A stretch of 53,775 nt of DNA from an uncultured Dokdonia sp. (GTDB lineage: Bacteria > Bacteroidota > Bacteroidia > Flavobacteriales > Flavobacteriaceae), in the NCBI GenBank assembly GCA_938002835.1, contig CALKZS010000082.1:1-53775 (forward strand), read 5' to 3'. This document shows, one piece after another, positions 35,352 through 43,823 of the stretch. A model generated the notes under the pieces. The model did no database searches, was not told the DNA's origin, and saw only the letters and a list, made by a program, of their open reading frames with translations. The position numbers and the translations under genes are program-made. Numbering within the stretch: the stretch's first letter is position 1; each line of letters opens with the position of its first letter.

Positions 35352-35672
35352 ATGGAGAAAAAATTACCAGCAGATCCTCTTGCACTTGTTTTTGGCATAA
35401 TTAGTATTGTTGTTGGGTCTACAGGTTCTTGTTGTGGTGGTTATCTATCATTAGTAACATTAGGATTATCTATAGCAGGATTAATAATTGCAAATAAAAG
35501 TTTAGAACTATATAGGCACAATCCATCAGAATATAGTGAGTCTAGTAGAAATAATGTTTCGGTAAGTCGTGTCATAAACATAATTTCTGTTTCAATAAAT
35601 GTGATTATATTAGGATTATCGATACTTAATTTATTTTTTATTGGGTTTTCAATTCTAGATGATCTTACTTAA
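35352..35672 (+). CDS. CCC-motif membrane protein 1
   Basis: A 106-aa protein opening with EKKLPADP, two to three membrane segments and a Cys-rich turn (TGSCCGG), then LYRHNPSEYSESSRNNVSVSRVINIIS. First of three paralogues in this stretch that share KLPADP...LGI, a Cys cluster and the ESSRNNV block. Known only as CCC-motif membrane proteins in Bacteroidota. ATG 35352 is preferred to a TTG three codons upstream because paralogues start at the same motif. Function unknown. Confidence 0.75.
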   Translation: MEKKLPADPLALVFGIISIVVGSTGSCCGGYLSLVTLGLSIAGLIIANKSLELYRHNPSEYSESSRNNVSVSRVINIISVSINVIILGLSILNLFFIGFSILDDLT

Positions 35673-35683
35673 AAGTTGTAGTA

Positions 35684-36415
35684 ATGAAAATCTGTATTGC
35701 ACAAACACAATCTTTAAGAGGTCAGGTTCAAGAAAATATTAAAAATCACTTGAAAATTATCAAGAGCGCTATACAATGGAATATAGATTTAATAGTTTTT
35801 CCAGAATTATCCATTACAAGTTATGAGCCTCATCTAGCGAAAGAACTAGCAATAGAACTAGAAGACATACGCTTAAATTCTTTTCAAAAGTTATCTGATA
35901 AAAATGAAATAACTATTGGGATTGGAGTGCCTACAAAAGATTATAATGGAATACATATTAGTATGCTTATTTTTCAACCAAATAGACAAAGAACTGTTTA
36001 TTCTAAAGAAATACTTCATATAGATGAATTACCATATTTTACTAGTGGAATAAATAGCCAACAATTATTAAATGTAAAAGGAAAGAAAATTGCAATTGGG
36101 ATCTGTTATGAAACACTAAAACGAGAGCATTTTATAAAAGCAAAAGAAAATAAAGCCGAAATCTATATTGCTAGTGTTGCAAAACCAGATAGAGGTACTA
36201 ATAAGGCATATCTTCACTTTTCTATAATTTCTAAAGAATTCAAAACTCCAATTTTAATGTCTAATTGTGTTGGATATTGTGATAACTTCTTAAGTAATGG
36301 CAGAAGCTCAGTATGGAATCAAAAAGGAGAATTAATTAGTGAACTTGATACTATAAACCAAGGAATCATAGTATATGATACAGAAATTGAGATCGCAAAA
36401 TCGGTCTATTATTAA
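35684..36415 (+). CDS. Carbon-nitrogen hydrolase (nitrilase family)
   Basis: A 243-aa nitrilase-superfamily amidase. The Glu-Lys-Cys triad is visible as E41 (FPELSITSY), K108 (YSKEILH) and C141 (GICYET). The length is short but complete for an amidase domain. The substrate is unknown. It lies 11 bp after a CCC-motif protein and breaks the set of three paralogues. Confidence 0.85.
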   Translation: MKICIAQTQSLRGQVQENIKNHLKIIKSAIQWNIDLIVFPELSITSYEPHLAKELAIELEDIRLNSFQKLSDKNEITIGIGVPTKDYNGIHISMLIFQPNRQRTVYSKEILHIDELPYFTSGINSQQLLNVKGKKIAIGICYETLKREHFIKAKENKAEIYIASVAKPDRGTNKAYLHFSIISKEFKTPILMSNCVGYCDNFLSNGRSSVWNQKGELISELDTINQGIIVYDTEIEIAKSVYY

Positions 36416-36551
36416 AAATTGATTGATATAGATTTTAGCCCAAGTTGAAATGTTAGTTAATTTGTACCGTTACAGTAGCTTTTTTCTTATTTTTAGACAC
36501 TAATTGCAAGTAGCATTAAAACAACTAACATAACCTATAAACTAAAGTAGT

Positions 36552-37025
36552 ATGCAAAAAAAATTACCAGCAGATCCATCATCACTCATTCTAGGAATTA
36601 TTGGACTTGTTATGGGTATAGTAATTTGCTGTTGTTTTCCTTTTATTTCAATTATTCCTCTAGTTTTAAGTATTTGGGGACTTGTGATGGCAAATAAGAG
36701 TATACGACTTTATCGTATAGATGCTTCAGAATATACTGAGTCTAGTAGAAGCAATGTTTCTATAGGACGTGTTCTTAATATTTTGTCTATAATAATGAAT
36801 GGTTTCCTCACCATCAGTATATTATTGATGTTCTTATTCATAGGAGCAGCTGGAATAGAAGATTTTCGTAACGGTCTTACAGAAGGGCTTAATGGAGATA
36901 ATACTAATGATTGGGAGTACGAAGACACTTATGAAGATGTATATGATTTAGAAGAAGTAGACTCTCTTTCTACAGATAGTATTTTCTTGCAAGAAGTATA
37001 TCCTGATAGCGATAGTATTGAATAG
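36552..37025 (+). CDS. CCC-motif membrane protein 2
   Basis: A 157-aa paralogue with QKKLPADP at the start, VICCCFPF Cys cluster, two further hydrophobic stretches and an acidic C-terminal tail (DWEYEDTYEDVYDLEEVDS). Shares ESSRSNVSIGRVLNI with its neighbours. The acidic tail is absent from copy 1. Confidence 0.75.
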   Translation: MQKKLPADPSSLILGIIGLVMGIVICCCFPFISIIPLVLSIWGLVMANKSIRLYRIDASEYTESSRSNVSIGRVLNILSIIMNGFLTISILLMFLFIGAAGIEDFRNGLTEGLNGDNTNDWEYEDTYEDVYDLEEVDSLSTDSIFLQEVYPDSDSIE

Positions 37026-37028
37026 ATA

Positions 37029-37044
37029 CGCTTTCGCGAAAACA
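37029..37044. repeat. Decayed palindrome copy
   Basis: CGCTTTCGCGAAAACA, two G-to-A changes, in the short gap between CCC-motif genes 2 and 3. The same variant occurs at 40262-40277. Confidence 0.7.
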
Positions 37045-37054
37045 TAAAAAATGG

Positions 37055-37546
37055 ATGTCACAAAATAAATTACCAGCAGATCCGCTATCAATGATATTAG
37101 GAATAATGTCCTTATTGATAGGTATTTGTAGCTGTTGCTGTTCAATAGTGTTTTTCCCTTTTGCATTCATAGCAATACTACCACTGTTAATATCGATTAT
37201 AGGATTTATAAGTGCAAATAGAAGTTTAAGAAGCTATCGTATAAATCCTGAGATATATTCTGAGTCTTCTAAAAATAATGTACGTACAGGAAGAGTTATT
37301 AATGGTATTGTGATACTGTTTAGTATATTGTCATTATTAGTAATGATTATATTTTTTGTTAGTTATGGGAACTCCTTTTTAGACGCATATAATCAAGCAG
37401 AAGAAGTAAGGTTTTTTGAAGAATCTAATCAAAACACAGAAGATATATATGATAATGAGCACGTAGATACTATTAATGATGAAGCGCTCCATATAAAAGA
37501 GACAACTTTAGATACGTTAACAATAGATTCAAAAGAGGGAGAATAA
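37055..37546 (+). CDS. CCC-motif membrane protein 3
   Basis: A 163-aa paralogue opening with SQNKLPADPLSM, with CSCCCSIVFFP, three hydrophobic segments, ESSKNNVRTGRVINGI and an acidic C-terminal tail. Closest in design to copy 2. It starts just 29 bp after copy 2 and precedes hppD by 19 bp, so it may be cotranscribed with hppD. Confidence 0.75.
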   Translation: MSQNKLPADPLSMILGIMSLLIGICSCCCSIVFFPFAFIAILPLLISIIGFISANRSLRSYRINPEIYSESSKNNVRTGRVINGIVILFSILSLLVMIIFFVSYGNSFLDAYNQAEEVRFFEESNQNTEDIYDNEHVDTINDEALHIKETTLDTLTIDSKEGE

Positions 37547-37565
37547 CCTAAAGAACACACATATA

Positions 37566-38726
37566 ATGAGTAAAGAGTTTAAATCAGTAGATTACGGTCT
37601 TGAAAAAATATTTGAAGGAGCGCAAGATTTTCTTCCATTGCTTGGAACAGATTATGTAGAGCTTTATGTGGGTAATGCAAAGCAAGCAGCTCATTTCTAT
37701 AAAACGGCTTTTGGTTTTCAATCTTATGCATATAAAGGTTTAGAAACTAGTTCTCGAGATACTGTGAGTTATGTGCTTAAGCAAGATAAAATAAAATTAG
37801 TACTTACATCTCCTCTAGGAAGTGCATCAAAAATAAATGACCATATTGTAAAACACGGAGACGGAGTAAAAGTTGTCGCACTTTGGGTAGATGATGCTCG
37901 TGATGCCTATGAGCAAACCATAAAGCGCGGTGCAACATCGTATTGTAAGCCTTTTGTAGAAACAGATGAAAATGGTGAGACTGTGCGTGCAGGAATTTAT
38001 ACTTATGGTGAGACAGTACATATGTTTGTAGAGCGCAAGAATTATAAAGGTGTTTTTTTACCAGGATATCGTGAGTGGACATCTGATTATAGCCCAGAAT
38101 CAACAGGTCTTAAGTATATAGACCATATGGTAGGTAATGTAGGATGGAACCAGATGAATACGTGGGTAAAATTTTATGAAGATGTAATGGGTTTTGTAAA
38201 TTTTCTTTCTTTTGATGACAAGCAAATTCATACAGAGTATTCTGCGCTTATGAGCAAGGTAATGAGTAATGGAAATGGTCGCATTAAATTCCCTATAAAT
38301 GAACCTGCAGAAGCAGCCAAAAAATCACAAATAGAAGAGTATCTCGATTTTTATGAAGGAGCAGGAGTACAACACCTTGCCTTGGCTACAGACGATATTA
38401 TTAAAACAGTGGCTCAATTAAAAGCTAGAGGGATAGAATTTTTACCTCCACCGCCACAAACCTATTATGACGATATTCCACAGCGACTGGGTGAGCATAT
38501 GAAGGTGATGAAAGAAGATATTGAAAAGTTGCAAGAACTTTCTATTCTGGTAGATGCAGATGAAGACGGGTATTTATTACAGATTTTTACTAAACCTTTA
38601 CAAGACAGACCCACGCTGTTTTTTGAAATCATACAGCGTATGGGAGCAAAAGGCTTTGGAGCAGGAAACTTTAAGGCACTGTTTGAATCTATAGAAAGAG
38701 AGCAAGCCCAAAGAGGGACATTATAA
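37566..38726 (+). CDS. hppD: 4-hydroxyphenylpyruvate dioxygenase
   Basis: Converts 4-hydroxyphenylpyruvate to homogentisate, feeding hmgA. The iron ligands are visible: H187 (YIDHMVGN), H270 (VQHLALAT) and E354 (LFFEIIQR), in the C-terminal of two vicinal-oxygen-chelate domains. The C-terminal GFGAGNFKALFESIEREQ helix is diagnostic of HPPD. Length 386 aa is normal. A strong terminator follows at 38755. Confidence 0.97.
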   Translation: MSKEFKSVDYGLEKIFEGAQDFLPLLGTDYVELYVGNAKQAAHFYKTAFGFQSYAYKGLETSSRDTVSYVLKQDKIKLVLTSPLGSASKINDHIVKHGDGVKVVALWVDDARDAYEQTIKRGATSYCKPFVETDENGETVRAGIYTYGETVHMFVERKNYKGVFLPGYREWTSDYSPESTGLKYIDHMVGNVGWNQMNTWVKFYEDVMGFVNFLSFDDKQIHTEYSALMSKVMSNGNGRIKFPINEPAEAAKKSQIEEYLDFYEGAGVQHLALATDDIIKTVAQLKARGIEFLPPPPQTYYDDIPQRLGEHMKVMKEDIEKLQELSILVDADEDGYLLQIFTKPLQDRPTLFFEIIQRMGAKGFGAGNFKALFESIEREQAQRGTL

Positions 38727-38754
38727 AAACATTTAAAATCTGTAAAATGAAATA

Positions 38755-38793
38755 AAAACTTCGTCTTTTAATATATGAAAAGGCGAAGTTTTT
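38755..38793 (+). terminator. Terminator after hppD
   Basis: Stem AAACTTCGTCTTTT paired with AAAAGGCGAAGTTT (one G-U pair), 8-nt loop, then a T tract. Confidence 0.9.
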
Positions 38794-38853
38794 TTAGTTG
38801 TATTAATTTTTGGAACGCCATTTGTATATTTATATGCACAAACCATTACCAAA

Positions 38854-39672
38854 ATGAAAAATATAAAAACATATAGTCTCGTAAGTCTTTTTGTGATAAC
38901 CCTGTTATCTTATCTTTCTTTTTCGGTTCCGCCAGAGCAATTATTAACTACAGAACGTGTAGATAGTTATAAGGCAGGAGAATGGCTCAAGTTTAGAGTG
39001 CACTATGGACTTCTTACAGGGGGGTATGCAACAATATCCATAAAAGATGAAATGTATAAAGGAAAAGCAGTACATCATATAAAAGGATTTGGAGAAACTA
39101 CAGGGGTTGTAGGACTTGCTTTTGGGGTAGAAGATTATTATGAGAGTTGGGTAGATAAAAAGACAGACCTACCCTATAAATTTTTACGTAAAATAGATGA
39201 AGGCGGTCACACAAAAAATAAAGTTATAGAGTTTGATCAGGTAAATCATAAAGCATATGTAAAAGACCTTAAACGCAAAAAAGATACAACTATAACTATA
39301 AAACCAGGGATTCAAGATATGGTATCTGCAATGTATTACTTGCGCAATAATCTTGATACTTCTAAGTTAAAAGTACAAGATAAGATAGATCTTACAATGT
39401 TTTTTGATGGAGAAAACTACCCTTTTAGAATGCGTTTTTTAGGGAGAGAACAAATATCAACTAAGTTTGGAAAAGTAAATAGTCTTAAATTCAGACCTTT
39501 AGTAGAAGAGGGTCGTGTCTTTAAAGAGCAAGAAAGTCTTACTATTTGGGTGAGTGATGATAGTAATAAAATACCATTACGTATCAAGGCCGACCTGGCA
39601 GTAGGATCTCTCAAAGCAGATTTAAATGCATATAAAGGACTCAAACACCCATTTAAGATCGTCTTTGATTAG
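38854..39672 (+). CDS. DUF3108 domain-containing exported protein
   Basis: A 272-aa protein with an N-terminal signal peptide (to about residue 24) and the DUF3108 pattern: YKAGEWLKFRVHYGLLTGGYATISI, GVEDYYESWVDKKTDLPYKF and GIQDMVSAMYYLRN. It is a beta-rich periplasmic or outer-membrane-facing protein of unknown role. Separated from hppD by the terminator. Confidence 0.88.
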   Translation: MKNIKTYSLVSLFVITLLSYLSFSVPPEQLLTTERVDSYKAGEWLKFRVHYGLLTGGYATISIKDEMYKGKAVHHIKGFGETTGVVGLAFGVEDYYESWVDKKTDLPYKFLRKIDEGGHTKNKVIEFDQVNHKAYVKDLKRKKDTTITIKPGIQDMVSAMYYLRNNLDTSKLKVQDKIDLTMFFDGENYPFRMRFLGREQISTKFGKVNSLKFRPLVEEGRVFKEQESLTIWVSDDSNKIPLRIKADLAVGSLKADLNAYKGLKHPFKIVFD

Positions 39673-39753
39673 TATAATTTGTAAATTGCAAGCTAATATA
39701 AATTAAGGATGTGGAGTGCTGTAGATAATATATGTAACTATATGTAAATTCTC

Positions 39754-39769
39754 CGCTTTCGCGAAAGCG
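39754..39769. repeat. Perfect 16-bp palindrome (copy 9, at kynA start)
   Basis: Exact copy ending 3 bp before the kynA ATG, exactly where a ribosome-binding site would be. In RNA it can fold into a 6-bp hairpin with a CGCG loop. Confidence 0.95.
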
Positions 39770-39772
39770 TAA

Positions 39773-40711
39773 ATGAAAAAACCTATACAACCAGACATAG
39801 AGAAAATAATTGGGGAACTAGATCATAAGTATGAAAAAATAGATCAAGATCTAGATGATCATCTAGAGGGTTTATTGCAAAGTAAGCCTATTACATACTG
39901 GGATTATATTCATACAGATGCGCTCCTCAATTTACAATTACCGCGCACAAACTTTCCAGATGAGAATGTCTTTATAATGTACCATCAGGTTAATGAACTT
40001 ATCTTTAAGATGGTACTTTGGGAGATAGATCAAGTTGCGCATCATCCAGATCTTACAGTAGATTTCTTTAGCTCACGTTTAGACCGAATAAGTAGGTATT
40101 TTGATATGCTTACCAACTCTTTTAGTATTATGGAAAAAGGGATGGATCTAGATCAGTATATGAAATTTAGAAAAACACTCACACCAGCTAGTGGGTTTCA
40201 AAGTGCTCAATATCGAAAAATTGAATTTGCAAGCACAGACTTAATTAATCTTATAGATATCCGCTTTCGCGAAAACATAAATCGTAATACATCCTACGAG
40301 CACACTCTAGAACATCTGTACTGGCAAGCAGCAGGTAAAGATTATAAGACAGGTAAAAAATCATATTTACTTAAGGAATTTGAAGAAAAGTATAAAAATG
40401 ACTTTGTTGCATTTACAAAAGAATATAATACTATAAATTTGTATGCAAGATTTAAAAGTTTACCGCAAGAAGCTCAAGAAAATCAGAAACTACGAGAAGC
40501 AATGCGTCATTATGACTATACAGTAAATGTTACTTGGGTAATGTCACATTATAATGCTGCAAATCATTATTTAAATAATGGTAAAAAAGTAGTAGAAGCA
40601 ACAGGAGGAAGTGAGTGGACAAAATATATGCACCCTAAATACCAAAGACGCATTTTCTTTCCAGATATATGGACAGAGCAAGAGCTAGCTCAATGGGGTC
40701 AAAATGTGTAA
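39773..40711 (+). CDS. kynA: Tryptophan 2,3-dioxygenase
   Basis: A 312-aa heme dioxygenase opening the indole ring of tryptophan to N-formylkynurenine. Hallmarks are the distal H71 in MYHQVNELIFKM, LTPASGFQSAQYRKIEF, the proximal-heme region SHYNAANHYL and the ATGGSEWTKYM loop. A decayed palindrome (40262-40277) encodes IRFREN. The formamidase and kynureninase steps are not adjacent. Confidence 0.95.
   Translation: MKKPIQPDIEKIIGELDHKYEKIDQDLDDHLEGLLQSKPITYWDYIHTDALLNLQLPRTNFPDENVFIMYHQVNELIFKMVLWEIDQVAHHPDLTVDFFSSRLDRISRYFDMLTNSFSIMEKGMDLDQYMKFRKTLTPASGFQSAQYRKIEFASTDLINLIDIRFRENINRNTSYEHTLEHLYWQAAGKDYKTGKKSYLLKEFEEKYKNDFVAFTKEYNTINLYARFKSLPQEAQENQKLREAMRHYDYTVNVTWVMSHYNAANHYLNNGKKVVEATGGSEWTKYMHPKYQRRIFFPDIWTEQELAQWGQNV
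40262..40277. repeat. Decayed palindrome copy in kynA
   Basis: CGCTTTCGCGAAAACA: two G-to-A changes, read as RFREN. The same variant occurs at 37029. Confidence 0.7.
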
Positions 40712-40724
40712 TTTTAATAATGAA

Positions 40725-42023
40725 ATGTCTGTGAGATACTATCTGTCCCTATTTTTTTTAATTACTCTTCTATTTTCTTCTTGTGATAAAACTGTAAATG
40801 AAGAAGATAACAATCCAGATGAAACTAATGAACCTCCTCCTAAAATTATAAAAGAGTACGGCTATGTACTAGAAGACTATAATGTAATTAGAGATACAGT
40901 GCGTTCTGGTGATAGCTTTGGAAAAATACTTTTTGATTCTAAAGTAGATTATGGCACTATAGAAGAAATCACAGATACTGTAAAATCAGTTTTTGACACA
41001 CGTCGAATAAGGGTAGGAAAACCATACGTACTATTAAAGACTAAAGATACGCTAGAAAAAGCTCAGGTATTTATTTACGAGCAAAATAAAGAAGATTATG
41101 TGGTGATAGATTTTCAAGGTAAAGAAGTAGTTGCCGAAGCAAAAAAGCACCCTATTACTATTCATCAAAGAGAAGTGTCAGGTATCATAAATAGTAATTT
41201 GTCTTCTACTTTTGATGATCTTGGAGTAAATGTAAACGTTGCATATAAAATGGCAGATATATATGCCTGGACAATAGACTTTTTTAAACTTCAAAAAGGA
41301 GATCGGTTTAAATTAATATATGATGAGCGTTTTGTAAATGACAGTATATCTACAGGTATAGGGAAGATTAAAGCTTGTATTTTTGAACACTCTGGAAAAG
41401 AGATATATGCATTTAGATTTGAAAATGATTCAATACCTGGAGGCTATGATTATTATGATGAGAAAGGAGCTAACCTACGTAGAGCATTTCTTAAAGGGCC
41501 ACTTAAGTTTAATAGGATTTCATCTAGATACAATCTTAAAAGGCGTATTAAATATTATGGTTATAAAATTAAACCACATAAAGGAACAGATTTTGCCGGA
41601 CCCGTGGGAACACCTATTCTAGCTACTTCAGATGGAGTAGTTATAAAGTCTGAGCGCAAAGGAGGTAATGGTAATTATGTTAAAATACGCCATAATGCGA
41701 CCTATGAAACACAATACTTACATATGCAACGTCGTGATGTAAAAGTAGGAGATTTTGTTAGGCAAGGAGATGTAATAGGGACTATTGGTATGACGGGTAA
41801 TACAGGAGGTCCTCACGTATGTTACCGTTTTTGGAAAAATGGAAAACAAGTAGATCCTTTTAAGGAAGACTTACCTTCTTCACAAGCTTTAGATTCCTTG
41901 TTACTGCCTAAATATGATAGTATACGAGCTCCTTTAGAGCAAAGACTTGAAAATATTGAGTGGCTCTCTTTAGAAGAGATGGGAGCACTTCTTGAAACTC
42001 AAGAAGAAAATCTAGAATTATAA
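40725..42023 (+). CDS. M23-family peptidoglycan peptidase lipoprotein
   Basis: About 432 aa with lipoprotein signal (LFSSC). The N-terminal domain is followed by an M23/LytM-like domain with H285-xxx-D289 (HKGTDF). The second motif reads H364-V-C366 instead of the usual HxH (GPHVCYRFW), which seems normal for a Bacteroidota subfamily. Likely acts on peptidoglycan crosslinks in the periplasm, or is a non-catalytic regulator. ATG 40725 (MSVRYYLS) gives a clean signal; an ATG at 40704 overlapping kynA adds seven residues. Likely in an operon with kynA. Confidence 0.88.
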   Translation: MSVRYYLSLFFLITLLFSSCDKTVNEEDNNPDETNEPPPKIIKEYGYVLEDYNVIRDTVRSGDSFGKILFDSKVDYGTIEEITDTVKSVFDTRRIRVGKPYVLLKTKDTLEKAQVFIYEQNKEDYVVIDFQGKEVVAEAKKHPITIHQREVSGIINSNLSSTFDDLGVNVNVAYKMADIYAWTIDFFKLQKGDRFKLIYDERFVNDSISTGIGKIKACIFEHSGKEIYAFRFENDSIPGGYDYYDEKGANLRRAFLKGPLKFNRISSRYNLKRRIKYYGYKIKPHKGTDFAGPVGTPILATSDGVVIKSERKGGNGNYVKIRHNATYETQYLHMQRRDVKVGDFVRQGDVIGTIGMTGNTGGPHVCYRFWKNGKQVDPFKEDLPSSQALDSLLLPKYDSIRAPLEQRLENIEWLSLEEMGALLETQEENLEL

Positions 42024-42038
42024 ATACATTTAACTACT

Positions 42039-43652
42039 ATGAAAAATATAAATCCAACCACCACTACTGCTTGGAAAAAACTTCAAGTGCACTTTCAAGA
42101 AACAAAAGATGTGCATCTCAAAGAGTTGTTTGAAGATCAAAACCGCGCAGTAGATTTTACGATACATTGGGAAGATTTTGTAGTAGATTATAGTAAAAAC
42201 CGTATTACAAAAGATACTCGTGACTTACTTGTAGAGCTTGCTAATGAAGTAGGTTTACAAGATGCAATAGATAGTTATTTTGGTGGTGATGCAATTAATG
42301 CAACAGAGGGTCGTGCTGTGATGCATACGGCATTAAGGGATGAGAGTGATACCGCTTTCGCGAAAGCAGAAGTAGATACAGTAAAAAAGGCTATCCAGTC
42401 TTTTACTCAAAAAATTATTTCTGGAGATCATAAAGGAACCACTGGAAAGTCTATAACTGATGTAGTAAATATAGGAATAGGAGGTTCTGACCTTGGTCCA
42501 GTGATGATCGTCGAAGCACTTCAATATTATAAAAATCATCTTAATACACATTTTGTGTCAAACGTAGATGGAGATCACGTGATGGAAATCATCAAAGAAT
42601 TAGATCCAGAAACAACTTTGTTTGTTATTGTGTCTAAAACATTTACTACACAAGAAACCCTTAGTAACGCCCGTACGATAAGAAAGTGGTTTGTTGATAA
42701 GCTAGATGAAAAAGCAGTAGCAAATCACTTTGTTGCAGTCTCTACTAATCTGGAAGCTATTGAAGATTTTGGGATAGTATCTTCTAATGTTTTTCCTATG
42801 TGGGAATGGGTTGGTGGGCGTTTTTCATTATGGAGTTCTGTAGGTTTATCTATAGCCCTTGCGGTAGGATATGATCATTTTGAACAATTACTACACGGAG
42901 CCTTTAAAATGGATACTCATTTTAAAACAGCTTCTTTTGATAAAAACATACCAGTAATTACAGCACTTTTAAGTGTATGGTATAATAATTTTTATAAAGC
43001 ACAAACAGAAGCGATCATTCCATATACTCAGTATTTACATAGATTGCCTGCATATCTACAACAAGCTATTATGGAAAGTAATGGTAAAAGTGTAGATCGT
43101 AATGGAGAAGAAGTGGCTTATGAAACAGGGACTATTATTTGGGGAGAGCCTGGGACAAACTCACAACACGCTTTTTTTCAACTCATTCATCAAGGAACAA
43201 AATTGATCCCTGCAGATTTTATAGGTTTTAGAAAATCATTACATAATAATACAGACCATCACGATAAGTTAATGGCAAATTTCTTTGCTCAAACGGAAGC
43301 CTTGATGAATGGAAAGACAAAAGCTCAGGTTATTGAAGAGTTAACTATAAGTGAGGTTTCTCGAGATCGTATAGATGTTCTATCTCCTTTTAAAGTGTTT
43401 ACTGGAAATAAACCAACCACCACAATACTAGGAGAAAAGCTTACTCCAAAAAGTTTAGGAAGTTTGATTTCTATGTATGAACATAAAATATTTGTACAGG
43501 GAGTAATTTGGAATATTTATTCTTATGATCAATGGGGGGTAGAGTTAGGAAAGCAGTTAGCAACAAAAATTCTTAAAGATTTTGATCAGATAAGTAGTGC
43601 TTCTCACGATGTTTCTACAATGCACTTGTTAAAGTATTACAAAAACTCTTAA
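42039..43652 (+). CDS. pgi: Glucose-6-phosphate isomerase
   Basis: Glycolytic isomerase of 537 aa. The phosphate-binding GIGGSDLGPVM, VSKTFTTQET, QQAIMESNGKS with the catalytic Glu, and the PGI signature GEPGTNSQHAFFQLIHQGT are all present. A decayed palindrome (42353-42368) gives TAFAKAE in a helix. It follows the M23 gene by 15 bp. Confidence 0.97.
   Translation: MKNINPTTTTAWKKLQVHFQETKDVHLKELFEDQNRAVDFTIHWEDFVVDYSKNRITKDTRDLLVELANEVGLQDAIDSYFGGDAINATEGRAVMHTALRDESDTAFAKAEVDTVKKAIQSFTQKIISGDHKGTTGKSITDVVNIGIGGSDLGPVMIVEALQYYKNHLNTHFVSNVDGDHVMEIIKELDPETTLFVIVSKTFTTQETLSNARTIRKWFVDKLDEKAVANHFVAVSTNLEAIEDFGIVSSNVFPMWEWVGGRFSLWSSVGLSIALAVGYDHFEQLLHGAFKMDTHFKTASFDKNIPVITALLSVWYNNFYKAQTEAIIPYTQYLHRLPAYLQQAIMESNGKSVDRNGEEVAYETGTIIWGEPGTNSQHAFFQLIHQGTKLIPADFIGFRKSLHNNTDHHDKLMANFFAQTEALMNGKTKAQVIEELTISEVSRDRIDVLSPFKVFTGNKPTTTILGEKLTPKSLGSLISMYEHKIFVQGVIWNIYSYDQWGVELGKQLATKILKDFDQISSASHDVSTMHLLKYYKNS
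42353..42368. repeat. Near-perfect palindrome in pgi
   Basis: CGCTTTCGCGAAAGCA: one CpG-site transition from the consensus, read as AFAKA. Confidence 0.8.
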
Positions 43653-43771
43653 ATAAATAAAAATATCCTAAAAAATAGGACTTAAGAATGATTACTATAT
43701 GGTTATTAAAAGGTTTAATTTAAGTATTCATAATAATATGCTAAAGCAAATAAGTTAACCTTGAGTTAATC

Positions 43772-43800
43772 TTGAAAAGTTAAGTTTTTAGCTAGTTTTG
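43772..43800 (+). promoter_or_regulatory. Bacteroidota promoter of the Oar-like receptor
   Basis: TTG at 43772-43774 and TAGTTTTG at 43793-43800, 18 bp apart: the best two-part match in the window. It supports the ATG at 43824 over an in-frame GTG at 43800, which lies at the end of the -7 element. Confidence 0.6.
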
Positions 43801-43823
43801 TGCTAGCTAATTATAACATTATT

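Noticed and set aside
1226-40711. A complete kynurenine pathway cluster
   Set aside because: Only a cyclase-family protein (1226) and kynA (39773) are present and they are 38 kb apart; no kynureninase or kynurenine monooxygenase seen.
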